From NCBI RefSeq assembly GCF_016808095.1, contig NC_068971.1:9064501-9128500 (forward strand): a DNA stretch of 64,000 bases, given 5' to 3'. The DNA is from Vigna angularis. Taxonomy: Eukaryota > Streptophyta > Magnoliopsida > Fabales > Fabaceae. The notes beneath the pieces are model-generated. The model worked only from the letters and a program-made list of their open reading frames with translations, was not told the DNA's origin and ran no database searches. Positions 19,672-31,656 of this stretch are shown here, piece by piece. The position numbers and the translations under genes were made by a program. Position 1 is the stretch's first letter. Each line of letters opens with the position of its first letter.

Positions 19672-21097
19672 TGTTTCGACCGTGTCCGGACGGACCCTGT
19701 TAAAACATACAAACTTACTATCGAAGACGGACGGGCGGACGGTGAAGATACATGGACCGGGCAAACACTGCTGAATCCCACGAACCGAAGCAAGCTTCAC
19801 TGGCGGGCGGCACCAATCCGGACGCTCGCTCTCTGCACCAAGCTGGACGGGCGTCCTCTCCTCCTGGCGGATGATCCTTCGCTTTCTGCTTCAAGTTGGG
19901 CGGGCGTCCTCCCTCTCCTTAGCGCTGCTCCACCCTCCCAGTTGGGGAGGGGCCGGGTACCTGCTAAAGGCACTCCGACGCTCAAGTCAGTAATATGACA
20001 GAGCGATTGTGATGCGTGTATGCATCGTTATTCAAGTTAGTCTAGAGTTCATACCTGAGACCTTTATTTATAGTGAATCGTAATGGGCTTTTACCTTTTG
20101 GGGGCCTGAAAACGGCCTAGTAATACCTTAATCTTCATTAAGGACTTTAATGTGCCATTTAGCTCTTAACAATGCTATCAACCGAGTGCGGATCGTTTGG
20201 GAAAGCGTTCAGTCTGTGGATGATTGGACGCTCGGTCCTAAGTGGTGGGCGGACGTCCAATCTTGGGTGGGCGCTCGCTAGACACCTTGGGCGTACGTCC
20301 TTGGACGGATGTCCGGTTCTTGAGGGCGGACGTTCCACATTGGGCGGACGTTCCACTCTGGGCGGACGTTCCACTTCGGGTGAACGTTCCACATTGGGCG
20401 GACGTTCCACTTCGGGCGGACGTTCCACATTGGGCGGACGTCCAACTCTTGGGCGAGCGTCTCATCTTGGGCGAACGTCGCATCTTGGGCGAACGTCTCA
20501 TCTTGGGCGAACGTCCCATTTTGGGCGAACGTCTCATCTTGGGCGAACGTCCCATTTTGGGCGAACGTCCCATTTTGGGCGGACGTCCCGCTCTTGGGCG
20601 AACGTCCCATTTTGGGCGAACGTCTCATCTTGGGCGAACGTCCCATTTTGGGCGAACGTCTCATCTTGGGCGAACGTCTCATCTTGGGCGAACGTCCCAT
20701 TTTGGGCGAACGTCTCATCTTGGGCGAACGTCCCATCTTGGGCGAACGTCTCATCTTGGGCGAACGTCCCATTTTGGGCGAACGTCTCATCTTGGGCGAA
20801 CGTCCCATTTTGGGCGGACGTCCCGCTCTTGGGTGAACGTCCCATTTTGGGCGAACGTCCCATTTTGGGCGGACGTCCAGCTCTTGGGCGAACGTCTCAT
20901 CTTGGGCGAACGTCCCATCTTGGGCGAACGTCTCATTTTGGGCGGACGTCCAGCTCTTGGGCGAACGTCCCATGATGGGCGGACGTCCAGCTCTTGGGCG
21001 GACGTCCAATCCTTGGGCGAACGTCTCGTCCTTGGACGAACATGCATTTACTAGATGGCTGGGCGCTCGGTCTATGCCGGGAGGTCTTGTTAGTACA
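19672..21097 (-). repeat. LARD-like element 5' LTR
   Basis: 1426 bp, same structure as 16171-17524. Its minisatellite (about 20321-21037) has four more units at the left, one fewer in the middle and one more at the right, net plus 72 bp. Confidence 0.92.
20321..21037. repeat. 18-19 bp GC-rich minisatellite within the 5' LTR
   Basis: Same unit as in the other LTR, about 39 copies, each with an ACGT core. One unit (GGGCGAACGTCCCATGATGG, 20977 region) is private to this copy. Confidence 0.95.
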
Positions 21098-21102
21098 AAA
21101 GG

Positions 21103-21891
21103 TAATAAGAGTAATAAGTTTTTGGCAAAGAGAATTTAAGGTCATATTTAATACCTTACCTAGCAGAATCATCCAGGTGTAACAGATATTTTCCAGAATT
21201 TTAAATCAAAGTATCTTACTAATTAAATAACCAAAACATTTTACACCTAATAAGGGGTAATGTTTATGTAATGCAAATTTACTATGTTCGTGTAATTTTC
21301 ACCAAAATTATCGAAAATTAACAAAATTTTAAAATATTATATGTATGAATAAATTTTACTTACATAACATAATCTTATTGAAAAAAGAAATATGTCGTGC
21401 AAGGCTTTCAGATAACGTCCGATGTGATTTTGATATAAATTAATTTTCGTTATTTTTTTTAATTTAAACTGAAATAATGTAAGGTTAACATGAGTTCACT
21501 TCAAAATTGAAAAACTAAAAAAAAATGACAAATAAAACCATGTTTCATATGATATTTTTTTCATTTATACAAAGTTAACATAATACGAATTTATTTTAAG
21601 AATTTAAAAGTCATGTTTGTATAATAAATTGTTTTTTCAATAAAATCATATCATACAAATACAACTTACTCATATTTATTAAATTTTAAAATTTTATCTA
21701 TTTTAATAATTCTAGTATAAAATTTGATAAAGAGATGTTTAATATTTGCTTCAGCTTATATAGTCTTATGTTATATCAGTTTTTCACTTCTTTGATCGCT
21801 TGAATATTTCTATATGTTCAATCACTCTCTTCTTTAAATTGTAACGACGGGTATTGTTTCAATAAAAAAAGAATTCTTTATCTCTAACATC
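21103..21891. other. AT-rich intergenic DNA
   Basis: Nothing supported beyond A/T runs. Confidence 0.6.
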
Positions 21892-22299
21892 CATTATAAG
21901 AAAATCTCCAAATAGCAACTAGTTTTAGTGACAAAAAATTCTAAATTATTAGTGACAAATTTAGATATCAATTTACAAAATTAAAAATTATTGATTACTA
22001 AAATAGTCATTATTTTAAAATAAAACTATAATTAATCTCTAAAATTAACTATTAATGTTTTAGCTATAAAGGAATTAGTTTATTGATCTTTAATATTAAC
22101 TAGTGAACAATTTAGAAACTAATTCTTTTATAATCAAAACTTTAGATTTGAAGACCAATTTAAAAATTAATTATAATTTTTATTTATAATAGTGATTATT
22201 TTAATAACAATAATTTTTAATTTTGTAAATTAATATCTAAATTAGTCATTATAGTAATTAAGTTTTTTTCACTGAAATTGAGGAGATTTTATTGTAGTG
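21892..22299. mobile_element. Foldback MITE with CACTA-like ends
   Basis: About 408 bp. The left end CATTATAAGAAAATCTCC and the inverse of the right end (CACTACAATAAAATCTCC) match, and resemble CACTA-type ends. The interior is itself an imperfect inverted repeat: 'AAATTTAGATATCAATTTAC' on the left pairs with 'GTAAATTAATATCTAAATTA' on the right. It has no coding capacity. The flanking trinucleotides (ATC, ACA) do not match, so the target duplication is unproven. Confidence 0.65.
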
Positions 22300-24547
22300 A
22301 CACTTATAGTATATTATAGTATGGTATATTTCCCTTTATTTCATACCTACTACGTGTTTGAGAAAATATTAAGCCATTATGGTTGTGGAATTCGGCACAG
22401 AAGCCTCTGCACATTCATCAATAACACTCTTTAAGCAATATAGTAACCATCAATATAGAAAAACAAAAGTAATTAATAATAGCAGCTACCAAGCATTATT
22501 TCCTATTTTATTTTGGTATATGAGACTTTACAGACAATCTTATATCTAGCATAATGTACAATCACATATAAATATAGATTCATTTTCTGAAATAATTTTA
22601 ATTTTTCATGAATCAAACATAATTTTATTTTTATTTTTTCTATGAAATTTTAACTGCCACTACTTATTGAATATAATTAAATAAGTTGTTTACTATAATT
22701 TCTTTATCACATGATGAACTTTTTTAATCGCAAATTTATTTTTAATACGTGATTTACAATTTTGATTTCCCTTTTTTATTGCAGTCTCTTAATTTAAAAA
22801 AAAGAATCACAATTTTAATTTAATATCTCAATTTTATTAATCAAATATATTTATTCAAAATTACTATCAAAATTTAATTAAATCAGTTAGAACATAAAAA
22901 TAAAATAAAAAAATATTAAAATGAAATATTATACGAGTATTGTATATGTAAATAAAGAAATAAAGATACCTTACAAATAAAATAATTAATTTATAAGACT
23001 GTCTTACAAATTACTTTTATTTGTAATACAAATAAAAAAATAAAGATACTCTTACAAATTAGGTAGAACTTTAAACAATTAAGTCAACGCTACTTCATAA
23101 CCTGACATAATTTAATTACCATAAACTAAGTGAATGAAATCACCAAAATCATACTGCCATGTGCTTTGACCCATCTTTCAACAAACTAAAAAATTAATCT
23201 TAAAAAATACAATTATAATTAATTAAAATTAACAATTACTTATTATTTTAATAATTAAGAGAGGTTATCAATTTCGCATTTGGAAGTTGAGAATTAAGAA
23301 TTTCAGTCTTTTTTATGTGCATTAATGCTAGTAATTACATCATGTTATCTCTCTCAAAAACCCACAAATTGAATTTTGTGAAGTTTAATGTAAAATTTCA
23401 AAAGTTACATAACAATCATAGCATTGAAAATTAGTACCATCATTTGATCATATGGCTTGACACACCTTTGAATTTGAGTTTTAAATGCAGCAGCTAAATC
23501 AAAAGTTTATGTAATATTATAGATATAAAAAACATGCTTTGTTGTTTTGCTAAGTGACAAAACATCACAAATGTTTGTCTTATTATATTTGACATAAGAA
23601 AAGGTGACATGAATTTTATCAAAAATATTATTTGAGGATGATGAAGTCTACAATATTTCATGGAAAAAAGAAAAAATTTCATTTATTCTTTATATAAGTA
23701 GTATTTACATAAATATCTTAAGAAATGAGGAAATTTTGGTATTCTTCACTAGACTGTTATTAAACCCAAGGACCCCTAAAATAGTTAATTTAGAATACAA
23801 AATGTTTAATTTAATAAATTATTAATAATTTCAAGCAGTAAAATAATTCACAATCAGTAAGAAAATATTTTTTATAATTTTAAAACTAAATTAGTTAATA
23901 CCTGTACCAATATCATTTAATATATTTCTCTTTCATGTCTATAAGTTTTTAAAAGGAAAATAGCCCAAATAACATCTATAAAAATATACATAAAATTTAT
24001 TTTCTAGATAAATTCTTAAAATTTAATTTAAAATTATATTCGTAATCGTAATCACTTTTTTTTGTTCCTCTAAATAATAGATTTCACGCACCGACATCTA
24101 GCACGTATATTTCAACACTTTGTGCACTTCACACGTGTGTATTGCCAGCTGTACGCAGCCTTTGAAAAGCAAGGACCACTTTACACGTGGCGGTTTTATC
24201 CGAGTCATCATCTTTTAAAAGTAAGGATCAGTTTGGTTTACCTTGGATATAAAAATACCCGTTTCATATATATTTTAAGAAAGTTTAAAATTTACTTTAT
24301 TTGAAGATAAAAATATATTATATTTAAAATATAAATGAATATATTCTTAAAACTTTCAAATATAACAGTCAAAATTAATTTTAATCATACACAATTACAA
24401 TTATTTACTAACCGTTAAAACGAGTCACAAGAGCTTTAAAAAAATAATAAATACACTCAAATTAATGGGTAGTGTAATTCTGTTTCATGAATGTAATATT
24501 CAACTGCAAAGTATATAAGTTTGTGATAAACAAACAAATATAAATAA

Positions 24548-24551
<4 letters not shown>
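22300..24551. other. AT-rich intergenic DNA with a G-box cluster
   Basis: No coding sequence. At 24120-24200 lies a GC-richer island holding CACACGTGTG and ACACGTGGC, both G-box/ABRE-type ACGTG sites. They are over 1 kb upstream of the ARM-repeat gene's likely leader, so a role there is only possible. Confidence 0.5.

Positions 24552-24611
<60 letters not shown>
24552..24611. repeat. (TA)n microsatellite
   Basis: About 30 TA repeats without interruption. Confidence 0.95.
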
Positions 24612-24615
<4 letters not shown>

Positions 24616-25269
24616 GTTATTAAAATATTTGTGTACATTATTTTATACTATATTTATTTATTTTATATAAAACAATGTACACATATTTTAATAACACAAA
24701 TATTTTATTTTAAAAAACTGCGAGTATTGATTATATTACCATTTATATTTAATTTATATATATCTTTAAATATAGTTATTTCTTTTATATAACTATATAT
24801 ATATATATACGTTACTTTTTTTTAACCATTTTATTTAACTTTTATAATGCAAAATATCTCATACAGCATAATTTTCCTCCCGATTACTGTATTAATATTT
24901 AATAATGACTCCGATTATTTTGAATTTTTTTAGAAATAAAATATAAACACCTATATTTTCCCTAATATAAAGTAAACACGTTATGGTAGTATGTTTAGTT
25001 TAATTATTTTTAAAATGATAAATATAACGTAGTATTATTCTTTATTATTTTTAAAACAGCATAGTATTTAAAAAAAATACAAACAAGACTTTGTATATTA
25101 AAAATTATAGTACAGCGATAGATTTTTAGAATTTCGTACATATTCAAAATTTACCCAATCACAACGGGCGCAATATCTGTCCGAAAACCAATCCTGCCCG
25201 TTGGATGGAAAACATGTTCGAGCTTTAAGTCCCCTTTCTCCGTTGACAGTGTAAAATAATGCCTTTTAC

Positions 25270-27122
25270 AGAGAGAATCTTCATCTTCGAGACAGCCAGA
25301 CTGACACACTATCTTCCATTTGTAGAGAGAGAACAGTTGAAAGAATTTGATTTTTGAATAGTGGGTGTGAACATTGAAGTGAAGTGAATACTTCTATACT
25401 GCACTTGGTAGTTAACTTGATTTCTTTCTCAGTCTTAGCTGGTAATTTTTTTTTCTCTTAATTTTTATTTGAAATTTCCAGACTTTATTGTAACCTTTGA
25501 CTCTGGGGGAAAGATTCTTCTGATTTCTTCACTTATTTTTATAGTATTATTAAATGAGATTTTTGAGCGTTTTGTGTCCGTTTCTCAATTATGAAGCAGA
25601 AACCGTTTCTGTATGTTTCTGAGTCTGAGGAAACTGCTTCTGATTTCTAGTGTTTTGTGATTTGAGCATGAATACGCGTTTTTTAAGAATAGGAAGGTTT
25701 TGCTCTAAGAATATGAACGTTGTCGAGAGTTGTCAAAGCAAAGGTTTGAGTTTGGTTTGTGATCCTTTCTGCCATTTCTGTGCCACTACTTCAGTGTGTG
25801 TCTTTGTCAGAGATATACAGTGTGTGGTTGCTTTGTGAAGTTTGAATATCAAGTCACTGCAATTTGCTTTGAGTTATCCATTCTTAAAAGGTCGGTTGGT
25901 TGGTTCTACAATTTTTCGTGATATTTTTTATTTTTGCTTTTGGATTTGTTGCTTTGATTTTATCTTCTACTTCAGGAAAGAAAAGTAGTGTTCTTTTACT
26001 ATTTTTTATGTTTTTGTTTTTGTAAAATCAGATTTTGTCTTTCTAGATGTCGGTAGATATCACCGATCATATCATGGAACATGGGACTCTAATTGTTTTG
26101 GGTTTTACAGAAACATTGAGGATTGGAGAACAAGGATGTTTTCTGCATCATCCAATGTCTGTCAAGAGGATAAACTCTTGGAATATTAAGGAAATCATCT
26201 TAATTTGAGGTATATTTCATATATTATTTATAAATATTTTTTCTGGTGATGGTTCATTGTACGAACTAGCGTGTATACAACTGTAGACAGGGACTTGTGT
26301 CTTCCCTTCAAAGGAAAGCCTCTCCCTTTCTCATACCAGTAGCCTCATTTATGAGGAGAAAGAAGGGAAAACACACAGCTAAGAAAGACTTCTACTTTTC
26401 TCAAACCATCGATGAGGGTCAGAATCTAGCTAGATTCATCTTTGACACTCTCACTAACACAAATATTTCTATCATGGTTCAAAAGTAAAGTTGGGGTTTT
26501 GTTTCTTATTGACCAATATACCCCTTGAAAGAATACCGTATTTCATCTGTGCCATGTGTTAGGTGTGCCTTTTGGAAGGGCACTCTTGGATTTATGTCTG
26601 AAATATCTGCCGACGGCTTTTTTATTGTTTGCTGTTAAAAGTAGTAGCCTTCGCTTTCAGCAGCCATTGTATTTCATCTACCATGGTTTAGCTGCAATGA
26701 TAATAATAATGCTTAATTTACAACAAATTTAATAGGTACTTATGATTTTTCAAGGGCATTGAATTGGCAAAGTGAGAGAAAAAGAAAGGACTGGTGGGAC
26801 ATGTTTTGGTACTTCAGTTTTGTTGGTCGAGTCATGCTTTCAGTAAACAAGCTTCGTGTGATCATAGGAGATTCTCGAAGTTGTTGGGGGTATTGGGGTG
26901 GTTGTTTTTTTCTGCCTCAGAGTTTTCTATTGGAGTCTTAGTTTATAATTTACGGATTATATGATTGCAACTGCTCCACCACAGCCTTATAACTATTTTC
27001 TGTGCTGATATCGTTTTTCTATTTTACCGATTTGCATCTGGGGCATTTCTTTGAAGGCTTGGTTTTCTTGTGTTCCATTTGTGGCAGCTAATCATCGGTT
27101 CTGCGCCTAACAAACCGAAATC
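25270..27122 (+). promoter_or_regulatory. Probable 5'UTR and leader intron of the ARM-repeat gene
   Basis: Sequence from about 25270 (AGAGAGAATCTTCATC, AGAGAGAGAACAG) looks like a plant leader. A donor AGCTG/GTAATT at 25442 and an acceptor TTTGTGGCAG/CTAATC ending at 27087 would remove 1646 bp and place 35 bases before the start codon. This is inference; other acceptors exist in between. Confidence 0.45.
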
Positions 27123-28802
27123 ATGGTGGAAGATGGTGATGAGGTTGCAGTTGATGCACGTTCCACAGAAGACTGGTTGTTGCATGCACAGGAACTTGTT
27201 CCCGTTGTTCTTGATAAAGCAAGAGAGGCTAAGGGATTTGCCGGTAGATGGAAGATGATCATTGCAAAATTGGAACAGATCCCGTCACGATTATCAGATT
27301 TGTCAAGCCATCCGTGCTTCTCAAAAAATGCTTTATGCAAGGAGCAGTTGCAGGCCGTGTCAAAGACGCTTGGGGAAGCGATTGAATTAGCCGAGTTGTG
27401 TATGAAGGAAAAATACGAGGGTAAGCTTCGGATGCAGAGTGATCTAGATGCATTGACTGGGAAGCTTGATTTGAATTTGAGGGATTGTGGGCTTTTGATC
27501 AAAACTGGTGTGCTGGGTGAGGCTACTTTACCATTGGCCGTGTCAAGTTCTGTGGCAGAATCAGATGTTGCAATATACAACAACATAAGGGAATTACTGG
27601 CGCGTCTTCAGATCGGGCACTTGGAAGCGAAGCACCAAGCTCTAGACAGCGTTGTTGAGGCCATGAAGGAAGATGAGAAGAACGTTTTAGCGGCTCTTGG
27701 TCGGAGCAACATTGCTGCTTTGGTTCAATTGCTTACAGCTACCTCTCCCAGAATAAGAGAGAAAACGGTTACTGTTATATGCTCGCTTGCAGAATCTGGT
27801 AGTTGCGAGAATTGGCTTGTTTCTGAGGGAGTTCTGCCACCTCTTATAAGGCTTGTAGAATCTGGCAGTGCAGTGGGGAAGGAGAAGGCCACGATATCCC
27901 TTCAGAGGTTGTCTATGTCAGCCGAAACAGCTCGCGCAATCGTGGGGCATGGTGGGGTTCCTCCATTGGTTGAACTTTGTCAAATTGGTGACTCTGTGTC
28001 ACAGGCTTCGGCTGCTTGTACTCTGAAGAACATATCAGCTGTGCCTGAGGTGAGACAAACTTTGTCCGAAGAAGGGATTGTGAGGACCATGATCAATCTT
28101 CTTAACTGTGGTATTCTGTTAGGTTCAAAAGAGCATGCTGCAGAATGTTTGCAGAATCTCACTGCAAGCAACGAGAATCTAAGGAGGAGTGTCATATCAG
28201 AAGGTGGGGTTAGGAGTCTTCTCGCTTATCTTGACGGTCCGCTTCCTCAAGAATCCGCTGTTGGAGCATTGAGGAATTTGGTCGGATCGGTCCCTGAGAC
28301 ATCCTTGGTCTCTCTCGGATTGGTCCCCCGATTGGTTCACGTGTTAAAGTCGGGATCTTTAGGTGCTCAGCAAGCCGCCGTAGCCGCCATATGCAGAGTT
28401 TGCAGCTCGACAGACATGAAGAAAATGGTTGGTGAAGCTGGATGCATCCCTCTCCTTGTGAAAATGCTTGAGGCTAAGTCAAACAGTGCCAGAGAGGTTG
28501 CTGCCCAAGCAATTGCAAGCCTGATGGTTGTGTCTCAGAACAGGAGAGAAGTCAAGAAGGATGATAAAAGTGTGCCAAATTTGGTTCAGTTGCTTGATCC
28601 AAGTCCTATGAACACTGCAAAAAAATATGCAGTCACATGCCTCGGATCACTTTCTTCGAGTAAGAAATGTAAGAAGCTAATGATTTCGTATGGGGCTATT
28701 GGGTATCTCAAGAAACTTACTGAGATGGACATTCCAGGAGCTAAAAAGCTGCATGAACGGTTGGAAAGAGGGAAATTGAAAAGTTTTTTTAGCAAGAAAT
28801 AG
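27123..28802 (+). CDS. ARM-repeat superfamily protein (559 aa)
   Basis: A single uninterrupted frame. Residues 1-180 form the helical N-terminal region found in plant U-box-less ARM proteins (STEDWLLHAQELVPVVLDKA; LEQIPSRLSDLSSHPCF; LCKEQLQAVSKTLGEAIELA). Residues from about 185 to 545 are armadillo repeats, each of about 41 residues with the usual NIAALVQLL, GVLPPLIRLVESG, GGVPPLVELC, AVGALRNLV, QQAAVAAICRV and GCIPLLVKMLE signatures. It has no U-box and no transmembrane segment, and ends in basic KSFFSKK. ARM proteins of this type are protein-binding scaffolds; partner and process are not visible from sequence. The start is the first in-frame Met after the inferred splice acceptor. Codon use is host-like, and no lesions are seen. 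Confidence 0.92.
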   Translation: MVEDGDEVAVDARSTEDWLLHAQELVPVVLDKAREAKGFAGRWKMIIAKLEQIPSRLSDLSSHPCFSKNALCKEQLQAVSKTLGEAIELAELCMKEKYEGKLRMQSDLDALTGKLDLNLRDCGLLIKTGVLGEATLPLAVSSSVAESDVAIYNNIRELLARLQIGHLEAKHQALDSVVEAMKEDEKNVLAALGRSNIAALVQLLTATSPRIREKTVTVICSLAESGSCENWLVSEGVLPPLIRLVESGSAVGKEKATISLQRLSMSAETARAIVGHGGVPPLVELCQIGDSVSQASAACTLKNISAVPEVRQTLSEEGIVRTMINLLNCGILLGSKEHAAECLQNLTASNENLRRSVISEGGVRSLLAYLDGPLPQESAVGALRNLVGSVPETSLVSLGLVPRLVHVLKSGSLGAQQAAVAAICRVCSSTDMKKMVGEAGCIPLLVKMLEAKSNSAREVAAQAIASLMVVSQNRREVKKDDKSVPNLVQLLDPSPMNTAKKYAVTCLGSLSSSKKCKKLMISYGAIGYLKKLTEMDIPGAKKLHERLERGKLKSFFSKK

Positions 28803-28959
28803 AGAAAAAAATAGTTGTTAATTTCCTTTTTGTACCAAGAAGCAAAATGCCAAGTTGCAAACTTGAATGAAACAAGTTTGTTAATCTATGATGTATTATA
28901 ATCAGTGTTAGTTTATATTATAAATATTTAAATTTCTGTACACTCGTTTTTTCTGAAAT

Positions 28960-31221
28960 TCTTATCGGAACTCCAATAAGTTAAATCTACTAATTTTTCT
29001 GTAGTTTATACTATTTAATCAGTGTGAAAATTTCAAACTCAAGATGAGTCTGTTTAGTCTTCATGCAGTGTTTTTTAAAAAATTTTTGTTATGTGAATCT
29101 ATATTATGATTGTAATCAATGTTGGATTGTATGATAAATCATGAAACATTTTGTCTCCTCTGCTGCGTGGATGTGTTTTGTTCTAAATTTAGGAACCCGA
29201 AGAACACTGTCTGATGATTCCCTTTGGATGCTAACATGTGAGAAAGTTAAAACTTCTGATGTAGTGATTCTTTAACCATGCAGTGGGTTTTCTTTTTCAT
29301 ATAGCATTTTCTCAATGGGAAGTAAGGGTTCTACAAAGAAACTTATAAAGTACAAAATGCATGACAGCAATTGATTATGGGATCTGAATAAGCATGGAAT
29401 ATAAAAAGGAAAGAAAACGTAAGTGGCGATGATGAGATAATGTATGTAATATTTGTAATCGTTTTTCTTTTTCCTTTTCCATTTTGGATTAGTGATGCTT
29501 CTAGTTCTTGAAAAAGTTTTTTTTGAATTTGATTGTAGTTTCTGGCATTTCAAAACTTTTGTTCTAAGGATACAGGTTATTTTACACCTATTATTACTTT
29601 TATAGAATAAAATTATCCTAACAATTTTTTTTTTGTAATTTTAAAGAAAAGAAATCAAAGGATAAGTTTTTTTTTTTGTCAAAGTACCATTGTCTTGGTT
29701 TTAATTATGTATTTTGAATAAACATGTAAATTTGTTATCTTTGTATGAAAGGAAAATTTTTAAAAAATATATAAAAATATATACAACATTCCTTTACTCG
29801 TCTTACCTTCCTTTTATATTATTTTAAGTAATCACCTTCCAGCACTACAATTATGTTATAATTTTGACCTGTTGTTGAGTTCGGATTCCTTCGCATGAAA
29901 GAAAAAAAATATCTTAGTTTTTTTTTTTTAAAATATGTTATTTTATTAATAAAAATAAAAGCTTAAACGAGTGAGAATAGGAAGATGAGAATGTGGTGCA
30001 AGTAGCACTTGAACTCAAAGGGTGATGGTCTGAGTTCTTTACAAGTTGAAAAATAATCTATTAACTATTTATCTATATATGATACAAAAATTTCTTAGTA
30101 AAAAAAATTCTAATATTTTTACTAAAACAAAATATTACAATTTTTATAAAATAAATAATATTTCTTTAAAAAAATAACATTAATCGATATCTATAATACC
30201 TATATTTTGAGTTCAAAATTTTTATATCTTGAAAATGTTCTATCTTTTTCTTTATTGTCAATATAAAAAAATATCTTTCATTATGTATATAGAACTAAAT
30301 AATTGTTCATTCATTTATCTTTGAAACGATAGAGAGTATTCTACATTTTCATATGCTGAGAAACATTTTTAAATATTTTTAATTGTTGTAGTTGTCATAA
30401 GTAAAATCAAAACTACCTCTAATTATTCTAATTTTTTTCAAGTCGCATAATAGAAGAAAATTTAAAAAATGATACTTTTCTTAATTAACGAAACCTTTTT
30501 GCAAACATGCTTTTATAATGGTGTCCCTATCATTAGGATGATAAATGATATTTGTTTTCTCCCTTCTGAATGAGGAGGAAGATTTCTCAAATCAACTTCT
30601 AATAATCTTCTTTTTGCATGCCCTATTTGTGTGGGGAAACCCCTTTTAAAAAATTTATCCATTCTTTCTAGCACATTTCAAAAAGCAACAATTAAAGTTG
30701 ACTAAGATAAGTTAGACATCAAATCAAATAATACACACACAAAAAATAACTTTATATAATTATAGAGCTAAAACCCCTTGACATCATAGAAAATATATAA
30801 AATTCTTGTAATAATCAACCCCATAATGAAACAATTACAAGTATTATACATTTAGAAATGGTAAAAAGCGTAAAACACTATTTTAAAATAAAATAATTAA
30901 CAAATCCAATTAATTGGGAACAACAATTAGTATTTTGGGTACAATGTGTAAACTTAAGTAAAATGTAATTACGAGTACATATCTCTCTTTCTCTCTCTTC
31001 TTCATTTTGTTAATGTAATTCTCTCAATGAAAAAGGAAGAGATGTACATCATTCTTATTAAAAACAAAATAAAATGTGAGATTCAAGTTTAACATTTTCT
31101 CCATGAAAGCAATTGGAGCCCAAAAATGTTTTGCCTCGTATTCACCTGGTTAAACATGTTCTTGAATTTGTCTTGTGGGGGAAAGGTAAAGGATGAAAAA
31201 AAAAAGTACCAAATTGATGCA
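28960..31221. other. AT-rich intergenic DNA
   Basis: The first 100 or so bases are probably the 3'UTR of the ARM gene. No gene, and no clear element beyond A/T runs. Confidence 0.6.
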
Positions 31222-31656
31222 ATTTTCTTTTTCAAAATTACTAAAATAGATAGTGTTTAAAAAATTACAAAAAAGGTAAGTTCACTAACTTGATACAATT
31301 TTATTGTGAAAAAGTCATGTTAAGATGATATAACTTTAGTGTAAAGTGTGTTTAAGTTGAAATCGTGTCAATGTGATACGACTTTAGTTCAATGCATTTT
31401 AAATTGAAATCATCTCAAGGTAGCACAACTTTAATTCATTGTTTTTATAGAAGTCATATTAGATTGACACGACTTTAAAATGTTTTGAAAGTCACCTCAC
31501 CTTAACACAATTTCAACTTTTCTTACATTGAAATCATGCTATATAACATAACATTTTTTATAGAAAAAAAGCACAACATTTACACAATTATTTTTTGTAC
31601 ATTTTCGTATTTTTTTTTAAATTGTCCATTTCAATAATTTTTGAAAAAAATTACAC
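31222..31656. repeat. Foldback-like repeat with degenerate hairpin units
   Basis: The ends are inverted to each other: TTTTTCAAAATTACTAAAAT at the left pairs with ATTTCAATAATTTTTGAAAA at the right. Between them lie about six diverged units of some 60 bp, each partly palindromic, such as GAAATCGTGTCAATGTGATA followed by CGACTTTAG. The same GAAGTCGTG/CACGACTTC theme is found at 7-202, so both probably belong to one dispersed family. Confidence 0.5.

Larger units (their letters stand above)
16171..21097 (-). mobile_element. LARD-like non-coding LTR retrotransposon with minisatellite LTRs
   Basis: LTRs 16171-17524 (1354 bp) and 19672-21097 (1426 bp) both run TGTTTCGACC...TTAGTACA on the plus strand. 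Flanks are AAAGG on both sides (16166-16170, 21098-21102). On the minus strand a primer-binding site (TGGCGCCCACCGTGGGGCC, 19651-19669) follows the right LTR by two bases, and a polypurine tract (17525-17543) abuts the left LTR. The TGGCGCC primer site points to a Ty3/gypsy parent rather than copia. The interior (2147 bp) holds tandem repeats and no gag or pol. GC content is far above the surroundings. Long open frames in every reading frame across the LTRs come from an 18-19 bp repeat and are not genes. Confidence 0.9.
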
